From Sphingomonas sp. HMP6 (GTDB taxonomy: Bacteria > Pseudomonadota > Alphaproteobacteria > Sphingomonadales > Sphingomonadaceae), in the NCBI RefSeq assembly GCF_013374095.1, contig NZ_AP022672.1:2231501-2295500 (forward strand): DNA of 64,000 bases. The letters are read 5' to 3'. The notes beneath the pieces are model-generated. The model saw nothing but the letters and a program-made list of their open reading frames with translations. It ran no database searches and was not told the DNA's origin. The position numbers and the translations under genes were made by a program. Positions 1 through 9,684 of this stretch are shown here, piece by piece. Each line of letters begins with the position of its first letter. Within the stretch, counting starts at the first letter, position 1.

Positions 1-1579
1 GCCGCCGCCACGGAATGCCACGCGTCACCTTGAGCCATTTGGCGTGCTGATTGACCATCGAATCGACGATGTGGACGAACGCTTCGTAGCAACTGAACAG
101 CCCGTGCCGCCCAGTCAGCAAATAGCCCTCTAACCAGCCCTGGCAGAGATGCTCGCTCAGCACCTCCATCACGCGCCCGTCGCGGTCGAGATGCTCGTCG
201 ACCGCCTCGGTCTCCGCCATCCACGCCTTGCCCGTCACGTCGTAGACTGCCTGCAAGCGATTCGAGGCGGTCTCGTCGGGGCCGAAGAGTCGGAAATTGG
301 CGGTGGCCATGTTGAGCGCCATCACGTCGCGCAGATAGTTGCCGAGCGTAGCGGTCGCCGCCGCCTTCACCGCACCGGGATCGGGGACGGCGATGGCGTG
401 GTCGCGGAAATCGGGCAGGACGAGCGGCTTGAGCAGTTCGCCACCATTGGCATGCGGGTTCGAACCCATCCGGCGGTGGCCGGTGGGGCTAAGCGACGCA
501 TACTCCTCGCGGAACTTGCCGGTCTCGTCGAACAACTCGTGCGCGTCATAGCTTTTGAGCCAGGCCTCGAGCTGAACGAGATGCTCGGGATCCTTGAAGT
601 CGGCGATCGGCACTTGATGCGCGCGCCACGTTCCCTCAACTGGCTTGCCGTCGACGAATTTCGGCCCAGTCCAGCCCTTGGGCGTCTGCAGCACGATCAT
701 CGGCCAGCGTCGCCGCACTGGATCGCTCGCACCATGGCGTGCCTCGGCCTGGATATCCTGGATCTCCGCCAACACGCGGTCCATCGTCGCGGCGAGCAAT
801 TGGTGCACCACCGCCGGATCATCGCCCGCCACGAAATACGGTTCGTGGCCGTAACCGCGCATAAGATCGGTCAGTTCTTCGCGCCCGATCCGCGCCAGCA
901 CGGTCGGATTGGCGATCTTGAAGCCGTTGAGATGCAGGATCGGCAGCACCGCGCCATCGCGCGCCGGGTTGAGGAATTTGTTGCTGTGCCAACTCGTCGC
1001 GAGCGCGCCCGTTTCGGCCTCGCCATCACCGACGACGCAAGCGACGATCAGGTCGGGGTTGTCGAACACCGCGCCATACGCATGCGCCAGCGAGTACCCA
1101 AGCTCCCCGCCCTCATGGATCGACCCCGGCGTCTCGGGCGCGACATGGCTCGGGATGCCGCCGGGCCACGAGAACTGCCGGAACAGCCGGTCCATCCCGC
1201 CGGTGCTGCGCTCGATCGCGGGATAGCGCTCGGTATAGGAGCCTTCGAGATAGGTGTTGGCGACCAACCCCGGTCCGCCATGGCCCGGCCCGATCACCGC
1301 GATCATGTTGAGATCGTGCGCGACGATCAGCCGGTTGAGGTGGACGTAGAGCAAGTTCAGCCCCGGCGTCGTACCCCAATGCCCCAGCAGCCGCGTTTTG
1401 ACGTCGGCAAGCGTCAGCGGCCGATCGAGTAGCGGATTGGCCCGCAGATAGATCTGCCCGACCGACAGATAATTCGCCGCGCGCCAATAGCCATGCATCC
1501 GGCGCAGCATATCGGGCGACAAAGGGTCGGACGGGAGTGACAAGTCCGCCGGTACGGCGGACGCGATCGGATCGGACAT
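1..1579 (-). CDS. xfp: Phosphoketolase (XFP family), 3' end cut by window edge
   Basis: The reverse strand reads open from an ATG at 1579 to the window edge, giving about 526 residues of a protein usually near 790-800. It is recognised as a thiamine-diphosphate-dependent phosphoketolase, which cleaves xylulose-5-P and/or fructose-6-P with phosphate to acetyl-P plus an aldose phosphate in the cytoplasm. Visible family landmarks are the N-terminal block [18 protein letters not shown], the GPGHGGPG motif, the ThDP-binding stretch [10 protein letters not shown] and the segment [13 protein letters not shown]. The C-terminal third is outside the window. It lies about 100 bp downstream of the efflux operon on the same strand and could be read through from it, but it has its own leader. 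Confidence 0.93.
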   Translation of the reverse strand, partial: MSDPIASAVPADLSLPSDPLSPDMLRRMHGYWRAANYLSVGQIYLRANPLLDRPLTLADVKTRLLGHWGTTPGLNLLYVHLNRLIVAHDLNMIAVIGPGHGGPGLVANTYLEGSYTERYPAIERSTGGMDRLFRQFSWPGGIPSHVAPETPGSIHEGGELGYSLAHAYGAVFDNPDLIVACVVGDGEAETGALATSWHSNKFLNPARDGAVLPILHLNGFKIANPTVLARIGREELTDLMRGYGHEPYFVAGDDPAVVHQLLAATMDRVLAEIQDIQAEARHGASDPVRRRWPMIVLQTPKGWTGPKFVDGKPVEGTWRAHQVPIADFKDPEHLVQLEAWLKSYDAHELFDETGKFREEYASLSPTGHRRMGSNPHANGGELLKPLVLPDFRDHAIAVPDPGAVKAAATATLGNYLRDVMALNMATANFRLFGPDETASNRLQAVYDVTGKAWMAETEAVDEHLDRDGRVMEVLSEHLCQGWLEGYLLTGRHGLFSCYEAFVHIVDSMVNQHAKWLKVTRGIPWRR

Positions 1580-1680
1580 CGGAATTCCTCAGATCGCAAG
1601 CAAGACCAATGCATAGGCCATCCGGCGCGGGTTCGGAAGGGTCGGCAGCAATCGCCGCTGCCGACCCAAGTCCGTGCGGT

Positions 1681-3054
1681 TCATTGGCTTTGCCAGCCGC
1701 CGCCGAGCGCCTGAAACAATGACACGCGCGCGTTCAGCAGATCGGTCCGCAATTGCACCCGCGAGAGATCGACCGAGAGCAAGGCGCGCTGTGCGTCAAG
1801 CTGTTCGAGATAGGGGCTATACCCGGCGCGGTAACGATTGGTCGCATGCCGCAACGTTTCCGCCACCGCCACGCGCTGCGCGCGCAAGACGCGGTCCTGT
1901 TCGGTCAGCCGGTCGATCGCCGCAAGCGCATCCTCGGCCTCACGGAACGCCTGGAGGGCGACGCGCTGGTAGGCAAACGCCGCCTGATCGCGGCGCGCGG
2001 TCGTCGCATCGACATTGGCGCGCAACCTGCCTCCTTCAAAGATCGGCGCGAGCACGCTGGCGCCGACCGACCACAGCGTGATCGGATTGGCGAGGAGCGT
2101 GGACAGCGCCGCACCACCCGTGCCGGTCAGCCGCAACGTGGGCAGATATTGCGCGCGTGCCGCCGCGATCGTGGCGTCCGACGCCGCGAGTGTCCGTTCG
2201 GCCTGGGCGATATCGGGGCGGCGGCGCAACAGATCGGACGGCAGGCCGCCCGGGATGCCCGGCGTGACCAGCGCGTCAAGGGTCGCGCCGCGCGCGATCG
2301 GCCCGGGCGTCCGGCCCGCCAGGGTGCTCAGCGCATTCTCCTGCCGTGTGATCGCCAGTTGCACTTGCGGCAGGATCACGGCGGCGGCCTGATATTCGGC
2401 CTCGGCCTGACGCAATTCCAATTGCGAGGTATAGCCGACGCGGGCACGCGACCCGGCAATGCGCAAGGCTTCCGCGCGCGCGGTGATCGTATCGCGAACG
2501 ACTTGCATGCGCGCATCGAGACCGAGCAGCGTCAGATAACCCGACACCGTCGCCGCCGTCACGCTGAGCGCGGCGGACGCGCGCGCGGCGTCCAGCGCGG
2601 AGGTGTTCAGACTTGCGGCGGTGATTTGACTGTCGATCCGGCCGAACAGATCGACTTCATACGACGCCTGAAAGACCGGCTGGGCACCCGCGCTCGTCAC
2701 GGGCGTTCCGAACGGGCTGACGCTGCGACCATAGCTGCCGCCTGCCCCCAGATCGAGCGACGGGAAAAGCTGCGCGCGGGCGAGCGATTCCTGCGCCCGC
2801 GCCTCACGCACCCGCGCCGCGGCCGTCGCGATATCGGGATTGTTCGCCAGCGCATCGGTGACCAGCGCATCGAGCGACGGGTCGCCGAAGTCGCGCCACC
2901 ACTGCGCCTTCAACGGCACGGTGGCGATAAGCGGGGTCCGCCAGCCGTTCGGCGGCACGACACGCGCCGCCTCGGGTCGCGGCGTCTGGCCGGGCATACA
3001 TCCGGCGAGGACGAGCGCAATAGTGCCCGTGGTTGCTAAGTGCCGCGGCCTCAT
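1681..3054 (-). CDS. Outer-membrane efflux lipoprotein (NodT/OprM family)
   Basis: This is a 457-residue TolC-like channel for a tripartite efflux pump, forming the outer-membrane exit duct. The N-terminus carries a lipoprotein signal with lipobox LVLAGC, followed by the typical QWWRDFGDP...LDALV...NNPDI opening of NodT/OprM proteins and the duplicated helical OEP repeats. The start at 3054 is chosen because its ATG overlaps the stop of the upstream membrane-fusion gene (ATGA at 3051-3054) and gives the lipoprotein signal. A longer reading to 3348 only adds antisense-like residues. It is the last gene of an EmrB-EmrA-NodT operon. Confidence 0.92.
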   Translation of the reverse strand: MRPRHLATTGTIALVLAGCMPGQTPRPEAARVVPPNGWRTPLIATVPLKAQWWRDFGDPSLDALVTDALANNPDIATAAARVREARAQESLARAQLFPSLDLGAGGSYGRSVSPFGTPVTSAGAQPVFQASYEVDLFGRIDSQITAASLNTSALDAARASAALSVTAATVSGYLTLLGLDARMQVVRDTITARAEALRIAGSRARVGYTSQLELRQAEAEYQAAAVILPQVQLAITRQENALSTLAGRTPGPIARGATLDALVTPGIPGGLPSDLLRRRPDIAQAERTLAASDATIAAARAQYLPTLRLTGTGGAALSTLLANPITLWSVGASVLAPIFEGGRLRANVDATTARRDQAAFAYQRVALQAFREAEDALAAIDRLTEQDRVLRAQRVAVAETLRHATNRYRAGYSPYLEQLDAQRALLSVDLSRVQLRTDLLNARVSLFQALGGGWQSQ

Positions 3055-4238
3055 CGGCGCGACGCCGTGTCGACTCGCGCCTCGACCGACATGCCGGGGC
3101 TGAGCCGCTGGTGCATCGGATCGCGCGGATCGAGCGCGATTCGCACCGTAATGCGCTGCGCCACCTTGACGAAATTGCCGGTGGCATTGTCGGGGCGGAT
3201 TACCGAAAACTCGCTGCCTGCGGCTGGCGACAGGCGCTCGACCGTTCCGCGCAACTCCGCCCCGCCAAGCGCATCGATGCGGACCGTGGCGCGTTGGCCG
3301 GGCCGGATCAGCGCGGTCTGCGCTTCCTTGAAATTTGCCGAAACCCACACCTTGGGCGGGACCAGCGTGGTCAATTGCGTGCCGGCCGTGACATATTGGC
3401 CGAGCCGCACCCCGACCTCACCCAGCCGCCCGTCCTGCGGCGCGCGGATCACCGTATTGGCCAAATCGATCTGGGCGAGCCGCACCGCCGCGTCGCCGCC
3501 CGACACCGCCGCCTTCAACCCGCCACGCCCGACTTGCACGGTGCGCACTTGCTCAGCCGCAACGCTGCGCTGCGCTTGCGCCTGCAGTACCGCGGCTTCA
3601 GCCTGACGCAGCGCGGCGAGCGTCTGATCGCGTTCGCGCAGCGACACCGACCCTTCCTTCACCAGATCATCGACGCGGCCCATATCGGCCTGGGCGCGTT
3701 GCAACTGCGCGCGCGCGTTGAGCACCGCCGCGCCCTGACCGCCCAGCGTCGCCTCGCTCGAACGCTGGCTCTGGGCGGCATTGGCAAGCGTCGCGATCTG
3801 CCCGGCGCGCGCGGCGATCGCCTGTTCGACGCGCTGGCGATAGATGCGATCGTCGATCCGCGCGATCACTTGTCCGGCGCGGACCGTATCGAAATCCTGC
3901 ACCAGCACTTGCGCGACATAGCCGTTCACTTGCGGCGCGATGATCGTCGTCTGCCCGCGGACATAGGCATTCTCGGTCGCTTCGATCGCAGACGTGAACG
4001 GCGGCAGCCGCCACGCATACAGGATCAGCAACACGCCGATGACAGCGAGCGCAATGAAGCCCAGCGTCGCGCCACGCCCGCCGCGCGGCGGTGCCCAGCC
4101 GCGCCTTGGTACCTCGGCTTCGGCTACCGGTGCGGCGCTCGCGGCACCGGGTCCGGTCTGGGTCTCGACCGGATCGTCGAGCCGCGCTGCGTCGTTAGGA
4201 TCGGTGTCGCGTTCCACCGGCCGGCCGTCTTCGGTCAT
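3051..4238 (-). CDS. HlyD/EmrA-type membrane fusion protein
   Basis: This 395-residue periplasmic adaptor is anchored by one N-terminal transmembrane helix (about residues 60-80, GFIALAVIGVLLILYAW). Next come the biotinyl-lipoyl-like motif (ENAYVRGQTTIIAPQVNGYV), a long alpha-hairpin rich in Ala/Gln, and the matching C-terminal half (VIRAPQDGRLGEVGV). It bridges the EmrB-type transporter and the NodT channel. The N-terminal 55 residues are acidic and proline-rich, as in other EmrA proteins. The start at 4238 is 5 bp after the MFS stop. The upstream in-frame ATG would lie inside the MFS gene and is not preferred. Confidence 0.92.
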   Translation of the reverse strand: MTEDGRPVERDTDPNDAARLDDPVETQTGPGAASAAPVAEAEVPRRGWAPPRGGRGATLGFIALAVIGVLLILYAWRLPPFTSAIEATENAYVRGQTTIIAPQVNGYVAQVLVQDFDTVRAGQVIARIDDRIYRQRVEQAIAARAGQIATLANAAQSQRSSEATLGGQGAAVLNARAQLQRAQADMGRVDDLVKEGSVSLRERDQTLAALRQAEAAVLQAQAQRSVAAEQVRTVQVGRGGLKAAVSGGDAAVRLAQIDLANTVIRAPQDGRLGEVGVRLGQYVTAGTQLTTLVPPKVWVSANFKEAQTALIRPGQRATVRIDALGGAELRGTVERLSPAAGSEFSVIRPDNATGNFVKVAQRITVRIALDPRDPMHQRLSPGMSVEARVDTASRR

Positions 4239-4243
4239 GTCGC

Positions 4244-5854
4244 TTACCTTTGTGCAATCATCTTTTGGAGTGCCGCCAGCTCCTCGGCGAGCGGGTTGAT
4301 CCCGCGGTATTTGAGCCACGCCCACCGCGTCAGCAGCCATGCCAGCACGAGCAGCGCGAGGACAGAGATCAGCAGGAACACGTCGTTGAAGGCGAGAATG
4401 TTGGCCTCCCGCGCAACTTGCTGGCCGAGCAGGGTGATCCCCTGCGTCTGGCTCTGGACCGGATCCCCGAGCGCGCGGGCATAGGCGCCGCCGAGTTGCT
4501 GCACCCGCGTCGCGACCAGCGGGTCGCTCAGCACCAGCGATTGCGACAGCGCGTTGGAATGGAATTTCTCGCGCAGGATCTGGAAGCTCCCAAGAAACGC
4601 CGCGCCGCCGAGGCCACCGAGCGTCTGCGAGATCGAGAACACCGCGGAGAAGCTGATGATATGGCTCGGCCCTTTGGACAGCGCGCGGAGCAACCCGACC
4701 ATCATCGTCGGACCAACGAAATAGAGTGCTGCAAAAGCGATCAAAGCCTGGCTCAGATAGAGATTTTCCGGGCGCGTGAGATTGGTCGCGCTCGCGTCCA
4801 GATAGGCCCCCACCGCGATGAGGGCGGTAGCGAAGATCACCGGGCGCAGCAGATCGAGCGGATTCAGCAACGCCATGCTGATCGCCAGCCCCGCAACCGA
4901 TGCGAGCGTGAGCAGCGCATAGAAACCCACCAGCTGGTCGTTCGTCATGCCAACGACGGTGAACAGGCCGAGCGCTCCGAAATTCTGTTCCGAGAGCAAA
5001 ATTCGAAGCGCCGCGGCGACCGCTGCGAAGCGCAAGACGTCGCGGCTCCCGATCCAGCGGGTGTTGAGCAAGGGGTTGGCCCGGTTATGTTCGATCAGTA
5101 ACGCCGCGGAAATGAGGATGGTGGCTCCGGCTAGCGCCCACCCGAGCCACGGCGTGCTCCACCAGATGATGCGGCCCTGCGCCAGCACCGCGCACAACAG
5201 CGCCATGCCGGGCGCGAACAGCGCAAAGGTCAGGAAATCGAGTGGCTCGAACGCCTCAACCCGCTCGCTGGGCGGCAAGCGCAGCAACGCGACACTGCCA
5301 AGACAGGCGAGCGTCAGGCCGAGCTCGAAGACGAACAGGTTCTCGATATCGCCCTGCCCTAATAGGAAAGGCGAAACCACGCGGGCCAACGGCGTCGCGA
5401 TCTGGCCGAAGCCGACGCCCAGCACGAACCCGCCGAGCCGCTTGGCTGCCGGCATCGCTTGCATGATGTAAAATAAGGCGAGCGTCGACAGGCCGCTCGC
5501 CACCACCCCGCTTGCCGCGCGCAGAAACAGCTCGAAACTGTAACTATGGACGAACAATTGCAGCACGTTCAACGCCAGGAACCCTGCGAGCGTGGCGCGG
5601 GTGAAGCGCTGAATGCCGAATTGCTGGCGTAGTTTGATGAGCAGCAGACTCATGCAGATGTTGGTCATCGAATAAGCCGCGGTGAGCCAGCCGCCTTCGA
5701 CCGGCGTCAGGCCCAGCGCACCCTGTATCTGCGGCAGATTGGCGAGCAAGAGGCCATTGAGGAAGCCGCCCGCGACAGCCAGCAGTACGCCGATTGCGAA
5801 GTATCCGACACGCCGCCGCATCGGATGCGACGGAGTCGCGGGCGATCCGGGCAT
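4244..5854 (-). CDS. DHA2-family MFS drug transporter (EmrB/QacA type)
   Basis: This 536-residue inner-membrane proton antiporter has about 14 hydrophobic segments. It starts with a short basic cytoplasmic tail (MRRRVGYFAIG) and contains the helix-4-type sequence LTPVEGGWLTAAYSMTNICM found in EmrB-like proteins. It is the first gene of the EmrB-EmrA-NodT operon and probably exports amphipathic toxic compounds. The start is uncertain. The ATG at 5854 gives the usual family length, and an upstream in-frame ATG at 5938 would add 28 residues. Neither has a strong Shine-Dalgarno sequence. No dedicated MarR/TetR regulator is next to the operon. Confidence 0.9.
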   Translation of the reverse strand: MPGSPATPSHPMRRRVGYFAIGVLLAVAGGFLNGLLLANLPQIQGALGLTPVEGGWLTAAYSMTNICMSLLLIKLRQQFGIQRFTRATLAGFLALNVLQLFVHSYSFELFLRAASGVVASGLSTLALFYIMQAMPAAKRLGGFVLGVGFGQIATPLARVVSPFLLGQGDIENLFVFELGLTLACLGSVALLRLPPSERVEAFEPLDFLTFALFAPGMALLCAVLAQGRIIWWSTPWLGWALAGATILISAALLIEHNRANPLLNTRWIGSRDVLRFAAVAAALRILLSEQNFGALGLFTVVGMTNDQLVGFYALLTLASVAGLAISMALLNPLDLLRPVIFATALIAVGAYLDASATNLTRPENLYLSQALIAFAALYFVGPTMMVGLLRALSKGPSHIISFSAVFSISQTLGGLGGAAFLGSFQILREKFHSNALSQSLVLSDPLVATRVQQLGGAYARALGDPVQSQTQGITLLGQQVAREANILAFNDVFLLISVLALLVLAWLLTRWAWLKYRGINPLAEELAALQKMIAQR

Positions 5855-6166
5855 GAACGGACGCTCATGCGGCAGGAATTCATGGGGAGGCGCGGGGACG
5901 GAAATGCGGACCACCTGTTCTGTTCGGCAGCGTAACAATGTTCGGAACTGCGATTTGTTGCAGCGCGGCGCATCGACGCTGCATGCCGGTCGAGACGCCT
6001 AACCGTGACCCGCGACACGAGCGATACCGAGGCTGACCGCAGATATGGCACGCAACCCACTGATATAGCGATCATAGTCCCAGGCTAACGTCGCCCGGGC
6101 GCCCGGGTCGCGTGCGCGCCGCGAACTGACCAAAGGTTAGGACGAGGCCGGCAAATTGCACGAGTG

Positions 6167-6182
6167 GTAGTACCATATTGGT
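6167..6182 (+). promoter_or_regulatory. Candidate TetR-type operator, copy 1 (TACCATATTGGT core)
   Basis: GTAGTACCATAT occurs here and is repeated 66 bp downstream. The core at 6171-6182 matches the near-palindrome upstream of the BVMO gene at 14618 in its first eight positions. The site lies about 300 bp before the TonB receptor start. Assignment to the TetR encoded at 12261 is inference. Confidence 0.4.
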
Positions 6183-6232
6183 TATTTGCGCAGGATCTCG
6201 CCCTTAAGCACTTTGCAAAATGCGATGAGATA

Positions 6233-6252
6233 GTAGTACCATATAGACTATT
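6233..6252 (+). promoter_or_regulatory. Candidate TetR-type operator, copy 2 (TACCATATAGAC core)
   Basis: The second copy of GTAGTACCATAT is framed by the short inverted arms ATAGT and ACTAT (6230-6251). The core TACCATATAG at 6237-6246 is identical to ten bases of the 14618-14629 site upstream of the BVMO gene. Position and AT-richness fit a promoter-proximal operator of the TonB receptor gene. Confidence 0.45.
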
Positions 6253-6484
6253 TTCGAGAGGGTGGAGGGTTACCCCTGATAAGAGCGCTCTCGCTCGACC
6301 ATTCTCCTGCCCGGCACGCGCCGGATGATCGGGCACGAAGCTTTGCCAATCCCCGCACCACCGACGCATGCGGTCCTCCGCGCCGCGATCGCATGCCCCC
6401 TTGAATACCATCGTAAAGCTAGATATACCGATCAGTATCAGAAGGAGCCACGTGCTTAATCGTGGTCAGATGAGGGGAGTGTCG

Positions 6485-8767
6485 ATGGTAGATCGCCTTT
6501 GCTTGGCGCGGTATGCGTCTTTGGCCATGCTAATGGTGCCGAGCCTCGCGTACGCGCAAGCCGCCCCAAGCGCGCCACCCCCCGCTACTGAGGCCTCCGA
6601 CAAAGACGGCTTCAACGATATCATCGTGACGGCGACGCGCGAGAACACCTCGCTCAGCCGCGTTGCCGCATCGGTCACCGCGCTTTCCGCCGCCGATATC
6701 GGTCCGGGTGGCGTTTCCAACATCTCGGACATTCAGGTCGTCGTTCCCAACGTGTCGATCGGCGATCAGTTTGGCGTGAACCGCACCTTCATCCGCGGCG
6801 TCGGGCTCAATAATTTCGATGTCGGCGGCGAAGGCGCAGTGGCCTTCCTGCAAAACGGCGCGCTCCTGCCGCGCCCGGCGCAACAGCTCAGCGGTTTCTT
6901 CGATCTCGAACAGATCGAAGTCCTGCGCGGACCGCAGTCGATCCTCTACGGTCGCGGCGCGACCGCGGGCGCGATCAACCTCGTCACCGCGCGCCCAAAG
7001 GAGGCGCTAGGCGGCTTCTTCCGCGCGACCTACGGCAATTACGACGCGAAGATCCTCGAGGGCGCAATCGGCGGAAGCCTGACGGGCGATGACACGCTGC
7101 TGGTGCGCGTTGCCGGGAAGTATGAAAAGCGCGGCGGCTATGGCACTAATCTGTTCACCGGTGCCGCAGTCGATAATCGCGATGCCTACTCCTTGCGCGG
7201 GACGATCATCGGCAAGATCAGCCCGGCGGTTAAGGCGACGCTCGTCCTCGACCATTTCAACGAAGACGACAATAATTACGCGTTCCACTATTTCGGCCCA
7301 TCGGTGGTCCCCGAAAATGCGCTCCCGCACACGCTCCTCGGCGGTCAGACGGTGATCGGCTACTATAAAGCGCGCGGCCAGACGCCGAACCTGCGCAACA
7401 TCTATTCGGACCAGGAAGCGATCAACCGCCGCAAGGGCTATGGCGCGACCGGCACGCTCGATTTCGATCTTGGCGCGGCGTCGATCAAGACAATCACCGC
7501 CTATCGCAGTTTCGACCGTTTCCAGCGCGACGATCTCGATTCCTCGCAGGTGAATCTGGCCGGCCAGAACAATTACGTCGAAAAAAGCCGCTCGATCAGC
7601 CAGGAAGTGACCGTCAATTATCAGAGCGGTGCCTTCTCGCTGCTCGGCGGCGCGATGTACTTGAACGAAAAGCTGACCGGTCAGGTGCTCGTGCCCACGA
7701 CCAATCTCGGGCTGTTGTTCGGCCTGCCTGCCAACACTTTCGACAATGGCGCGTATGAGCAGAATGGCGTCGTGAAGATCGACGCCGTCGGCGTGTACCT
7801 CCAAGGCAGCTATGAAGTCAGCCAGGCGGTGAAGCTGACGCTCGGCGCGCGGTACAATTACGAACATCGCAGCGGCAACGGCTATTTCCGCTTCGATGCG
7901 ATCGGGCTCAACATCCCGACCAATGTCGCGAAGGGCTGGTCGGCGGTCACGCCCAAGGCGCTGGTCGAATATCGCCCGAGTTCGACGACAATGCTCTACG
8001 CGAGCGTCACAAAGGGGTTCAAATCGGGCGTGATCAACGTCGGCAGCACCGATCCGGCGATCGATCCCGAAACGGTGTGGAGCTATGAAGCCGGCTTCAA
8101 ACAGCGCTTCCTGAACAATCGCGTCCGCCTGAGCGGTGCGATCTTCTATTACGATTACAAGAATTTGCAGGTCAGCTTCGTCAACGCGAATAGCATCGTG
8201 CAGACGATCAACGCGGCGACCGCGCGCAACTACGGCGGCGAGCTGGAACTCGAGGCGCGCGTCGGCGGTGGCCTGTCGGTCAATGCCAACGCCTCCTACC
8301 TCAACGCCAAGTTCACGAAATTCTGCAACGCTTATTACGGTGCCGCTTTCCCGGCGCGCGCGGGCATTTCCTATGCCGCCTGCCCCGGCCAGCCCGGGCT
8401 GGTCGATCTGAGCGGCAACCGCCTGCCCAACGCACCGCGCTTCTCGCTTGGCGGCGGCTTCACCTGGGACGTGCCGGTCGGCGAGGGCAAAGTGACGCTG
8501 AACGGGGACGGGAAATGGCAATCCAAGGTCTATTTCACCGAGTTCAACAATCGTGATGCCGAGCAGGATGCCTATTTCATGGCGAATATGGGCCTGACCT
8601 ATCATGCAGCGCGCGACCGCTGGTCGCTGGGTGCGTGGGTCAAGAACATCGGTGACGAGTTCGTGATCGCGAACAACATCATTGCCGCCGCGACCTATCA
8701 ATTCCCGCGCGTCGGATCGGTGATGCCGCCACGGACCTATGGTGCGACGCTGAGCTTCAACTTCTGA
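6485..8767 (+). CDS. TonB-dependent outer-membrane receptor (catabolic cluster B)
   Basis: This 760-residue receptor imports a substrate across the outer membrane using TonB energy. A Sec signal peptide (MVDRLCLARY...PSLAYAQA) is followed by the TonB-box-like DIIVTATR, the plug domain (EQIEVLRGPQSILYGRGATAGAINLV) and a 22-strand barrel ending in the C-terminal signature GATLSFNF. The ATG at 6485 is preferred because GGGGAG sits 5 bp upstream and it begins a clean signal peptide. An ATG at 6470 and a GTG at 6452 (preceded by GAAGGAG) are alternatives. The gene heads a run including a hydrolase, BVMO and P450, so a bulky hydrophobic or cyclic substrate is more likely than iron. Confidence 0.93.
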   Translation: MVDRLCLARYASLAMLMVPSLAYAQAAPSAPPPATEASDKDGFNDIIVTATRENTSLSRVAASVTALSAADIGPGGVSNISDIQVVVPNVSIGDQFGVNRTFIRGVGLNNFDVGGEGAVAFLQNGALLPRPAQQLSGFFDLEQIEVLRGPQSILYGRGATAGAINLVTARPKEALGGFFRATYGNYDAKILEGAIGGSLTGDDTLLVRVAGKYEKRGGYGTNLFTGAAVDNRDAYSLRGTIIGKISPAVKATLVLDHFNEDDNNYAFHYFGPSVVPENALPHTLLGGQTVIGYYKARGQTPNLRNIYSDQEAINRRKGYGATGTLDFDLGAASIKTITAYRSFDRFQRDDLDSSQVNLAGQNNYVEKSRSISQEVTVNYQSGAFSLLGGAMYLNEKLTGQVLVPTTNLGLLFGLPANTFDNGAYEQNGVVKIDAVGVYLQGSYEVSQAVKLTLGARYNYEHRSGNGYFRFDAIGLNIPTNVAKGWSAVTPKALVEYRPSSTTMLYASVTKGFKSGVINVGSTDPAIDPETVWSYEAGFKQRFLNNRVRLSGAIFYYDYKNLQVSFVNANSIVQTINAATARNYGGELELEARVGGGLSVNANASYLNAKFTKFCNAYYGAAFPARAGISYAACPGQPGLVDLSGNRLPNAPRFSLGGGFTWDVPVGEGKVTLNGDGKWQSKVYFTEFNNRDAEQDAYFMANMGLTYHAARDRWSLGAWVKNIGDEFVIANNIIAAATYQFPRVGSVMPPRTYGATLSFNF

Positions 8768-8784
8768 CGGTTGGGACAGACACG

Positions 8785-9684
8785 GTGGACCGCTTTCAAA
8801 TCGGCAAGATTGCGGTCCACCGGATCGAAGAATGGAGCGGCACCTTCAGCCCGCCGAGCGAACTGTTCCAGGGCTTCCAAGCGGACGATTGGGACCGGCG
8901 CGAGCGCGAATTCGTCCCCGAGTATTTCGATCCGGCCTCGGGCAAGCTGGTAGCGTGCCTGCAAAGCTGGGTGCTCGATACCGGCGATCAGCGCATCCTT
9001 TTCGATACCGGCGCCGGCAATGACAAGGATCGTCCCGATCTGCCGATCTTCGCGCATCTGCAGACCGATTTCCTCGGCCGCCTCGCCGCCGCCGGCTTTC
9101 AGCCTGAGGATATCGACACCGCCGTGTGTTCGCACATCCATGTCGACCATGTCGGCTGGAACACGCGGCTGATCGACGGCGTCTGGCAGCCGACCTTCCG
9201 CAACGCGCGCTATGTTCTGCCGATGCGCGACCGCGATTATTGGGACCCGGAGGTCGAGAGCGTCGGCCCGGGCTATGTCGGCACGCTGGTGAATGGCGGC
9301 ATGTATGAGGATAGCGTGCGGCCGATCCTGGAGGCTGGCCGGGCGGAATGGGCCGATGACGGATTCGAAGTTGCGCCGGGGTTCGTGCTGCAATCGCGGC
9401 CGGGCCATACGCCGGGAAGTAGCGTGATGCGCGTTACGTCGGACGGGGTGGAGGCGATGTTCGTCGGCGACGTGGTGCACCACCCCGCGCAAATCTACGC
9501 GCCCGAATGGAATAGCGCGTTCTGCGAGGACCAGGACCAGGCGCGCGAGACGCGGCGGCACGTGCTGGGCGAAGCGGCCGACCGCGAGGCGCTGCTGATC
9601 CCGGCGCATTTCGGCGGCAGCCATGTCGCGCGCGTGGTGCGCGACGGGACAGGCTTCCGACCGATCTTGTCGCCTGCTTTATAG
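8785..9684 (+). CDS. Metallo-beta-lactamase-fold hydrolase
   Basis: This 299-residue cytoplasmic MBL-fold protein has the di-metal motif SHIHVDHVGWN (HxHxDH), a downstream SRPGHTPGSS histidine, the metal-bridging aspartate in FVGDVVHHP and a final histidine in IPAHFGGSH. The family includes lactonases and esterases. Lying 17 bp after the TonB receptor and within a cluster with a Baeyer-Villiger monooxygenase, it could open the lactone or ester product, but this is inference. The start is a GTG. Its 3' end overlaps the convergent racemase-like gene by 6 bp. Confidence 0.88.
   Translation: MDRFQIGKIAVHRIEEWSGTFSPPSELFQGFQADDWDRREREFVPEYFDPASGKLVACLQSWVLDTGDQRILFDTGAGNDKDRPDLPIFAHLQTDFLGRLAAAGFQPEDIDTAVCSHIHVDHVGWNTRLIDGVWQPTFRNARYVLPMRDRDYWDPEVESVGPGYVGTLVNGGMYEDSVRPILEAGRAEWADDGFEVAPGFVLQSRPGHTPGSSVMRVTSDGVEAMFVGDVVHHPAQIYAPEWNSAFCEDQDQARETRRHVLGEAADREALLIPAHFGGSHVARVVRDGTGFRPILSPAL

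Larger units (their letters stand above)
5855..6484. other. Divergent intergenic region between the efflux operon and TonB receptor
   Basis: No convincing gene lies in these roughly 600 bases. Small ORFs on both strands have no recognisable features. The right half is clearly more AT-rich than the flanks and carries two direct copies of GTAGTACCATAT (6167-6178 and 6233-6244, 66 bp apart), described separately as candidate operators. Promoters for both divergent genes must lie here. Confidence 0.6.

Noticed and set aside
149..1432. 427-codon open frame on the plus strand
   Set aside because: It is antisense to the phosphoketolase, whose motifs are unmistakable on the minus strand. The plus product is Arg/His-rich with no domain, as expected from GC-rich DNA.
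1753..3039. 428-codon plus-strand frame over the NodT gene
   Set aside because: The minus frame has a lipobox and OEP repeats; the plus product is low-complexity Arg-rich.
6167..6244. Two direct GTAGTACCATAT repeats considered as a CRISPR or satellite remnant
   Set aside because: Only two 12-bp copies without regular spacers. A third related copy at another promoter supports an operator role.
6085..6411. 108-codon minus-strand ORF in the divergent gap at 6.2 kb
   Set aside because: No ribosome-binding site or recognisable fold, and it spans the operator repeats and promoter region.
7007..8701. 564-codon minus-strand frame within the first TonB receptor
   Set aside because: The plus frame has a signal peptide, plug motifs and barrel signature; the minus product has none.
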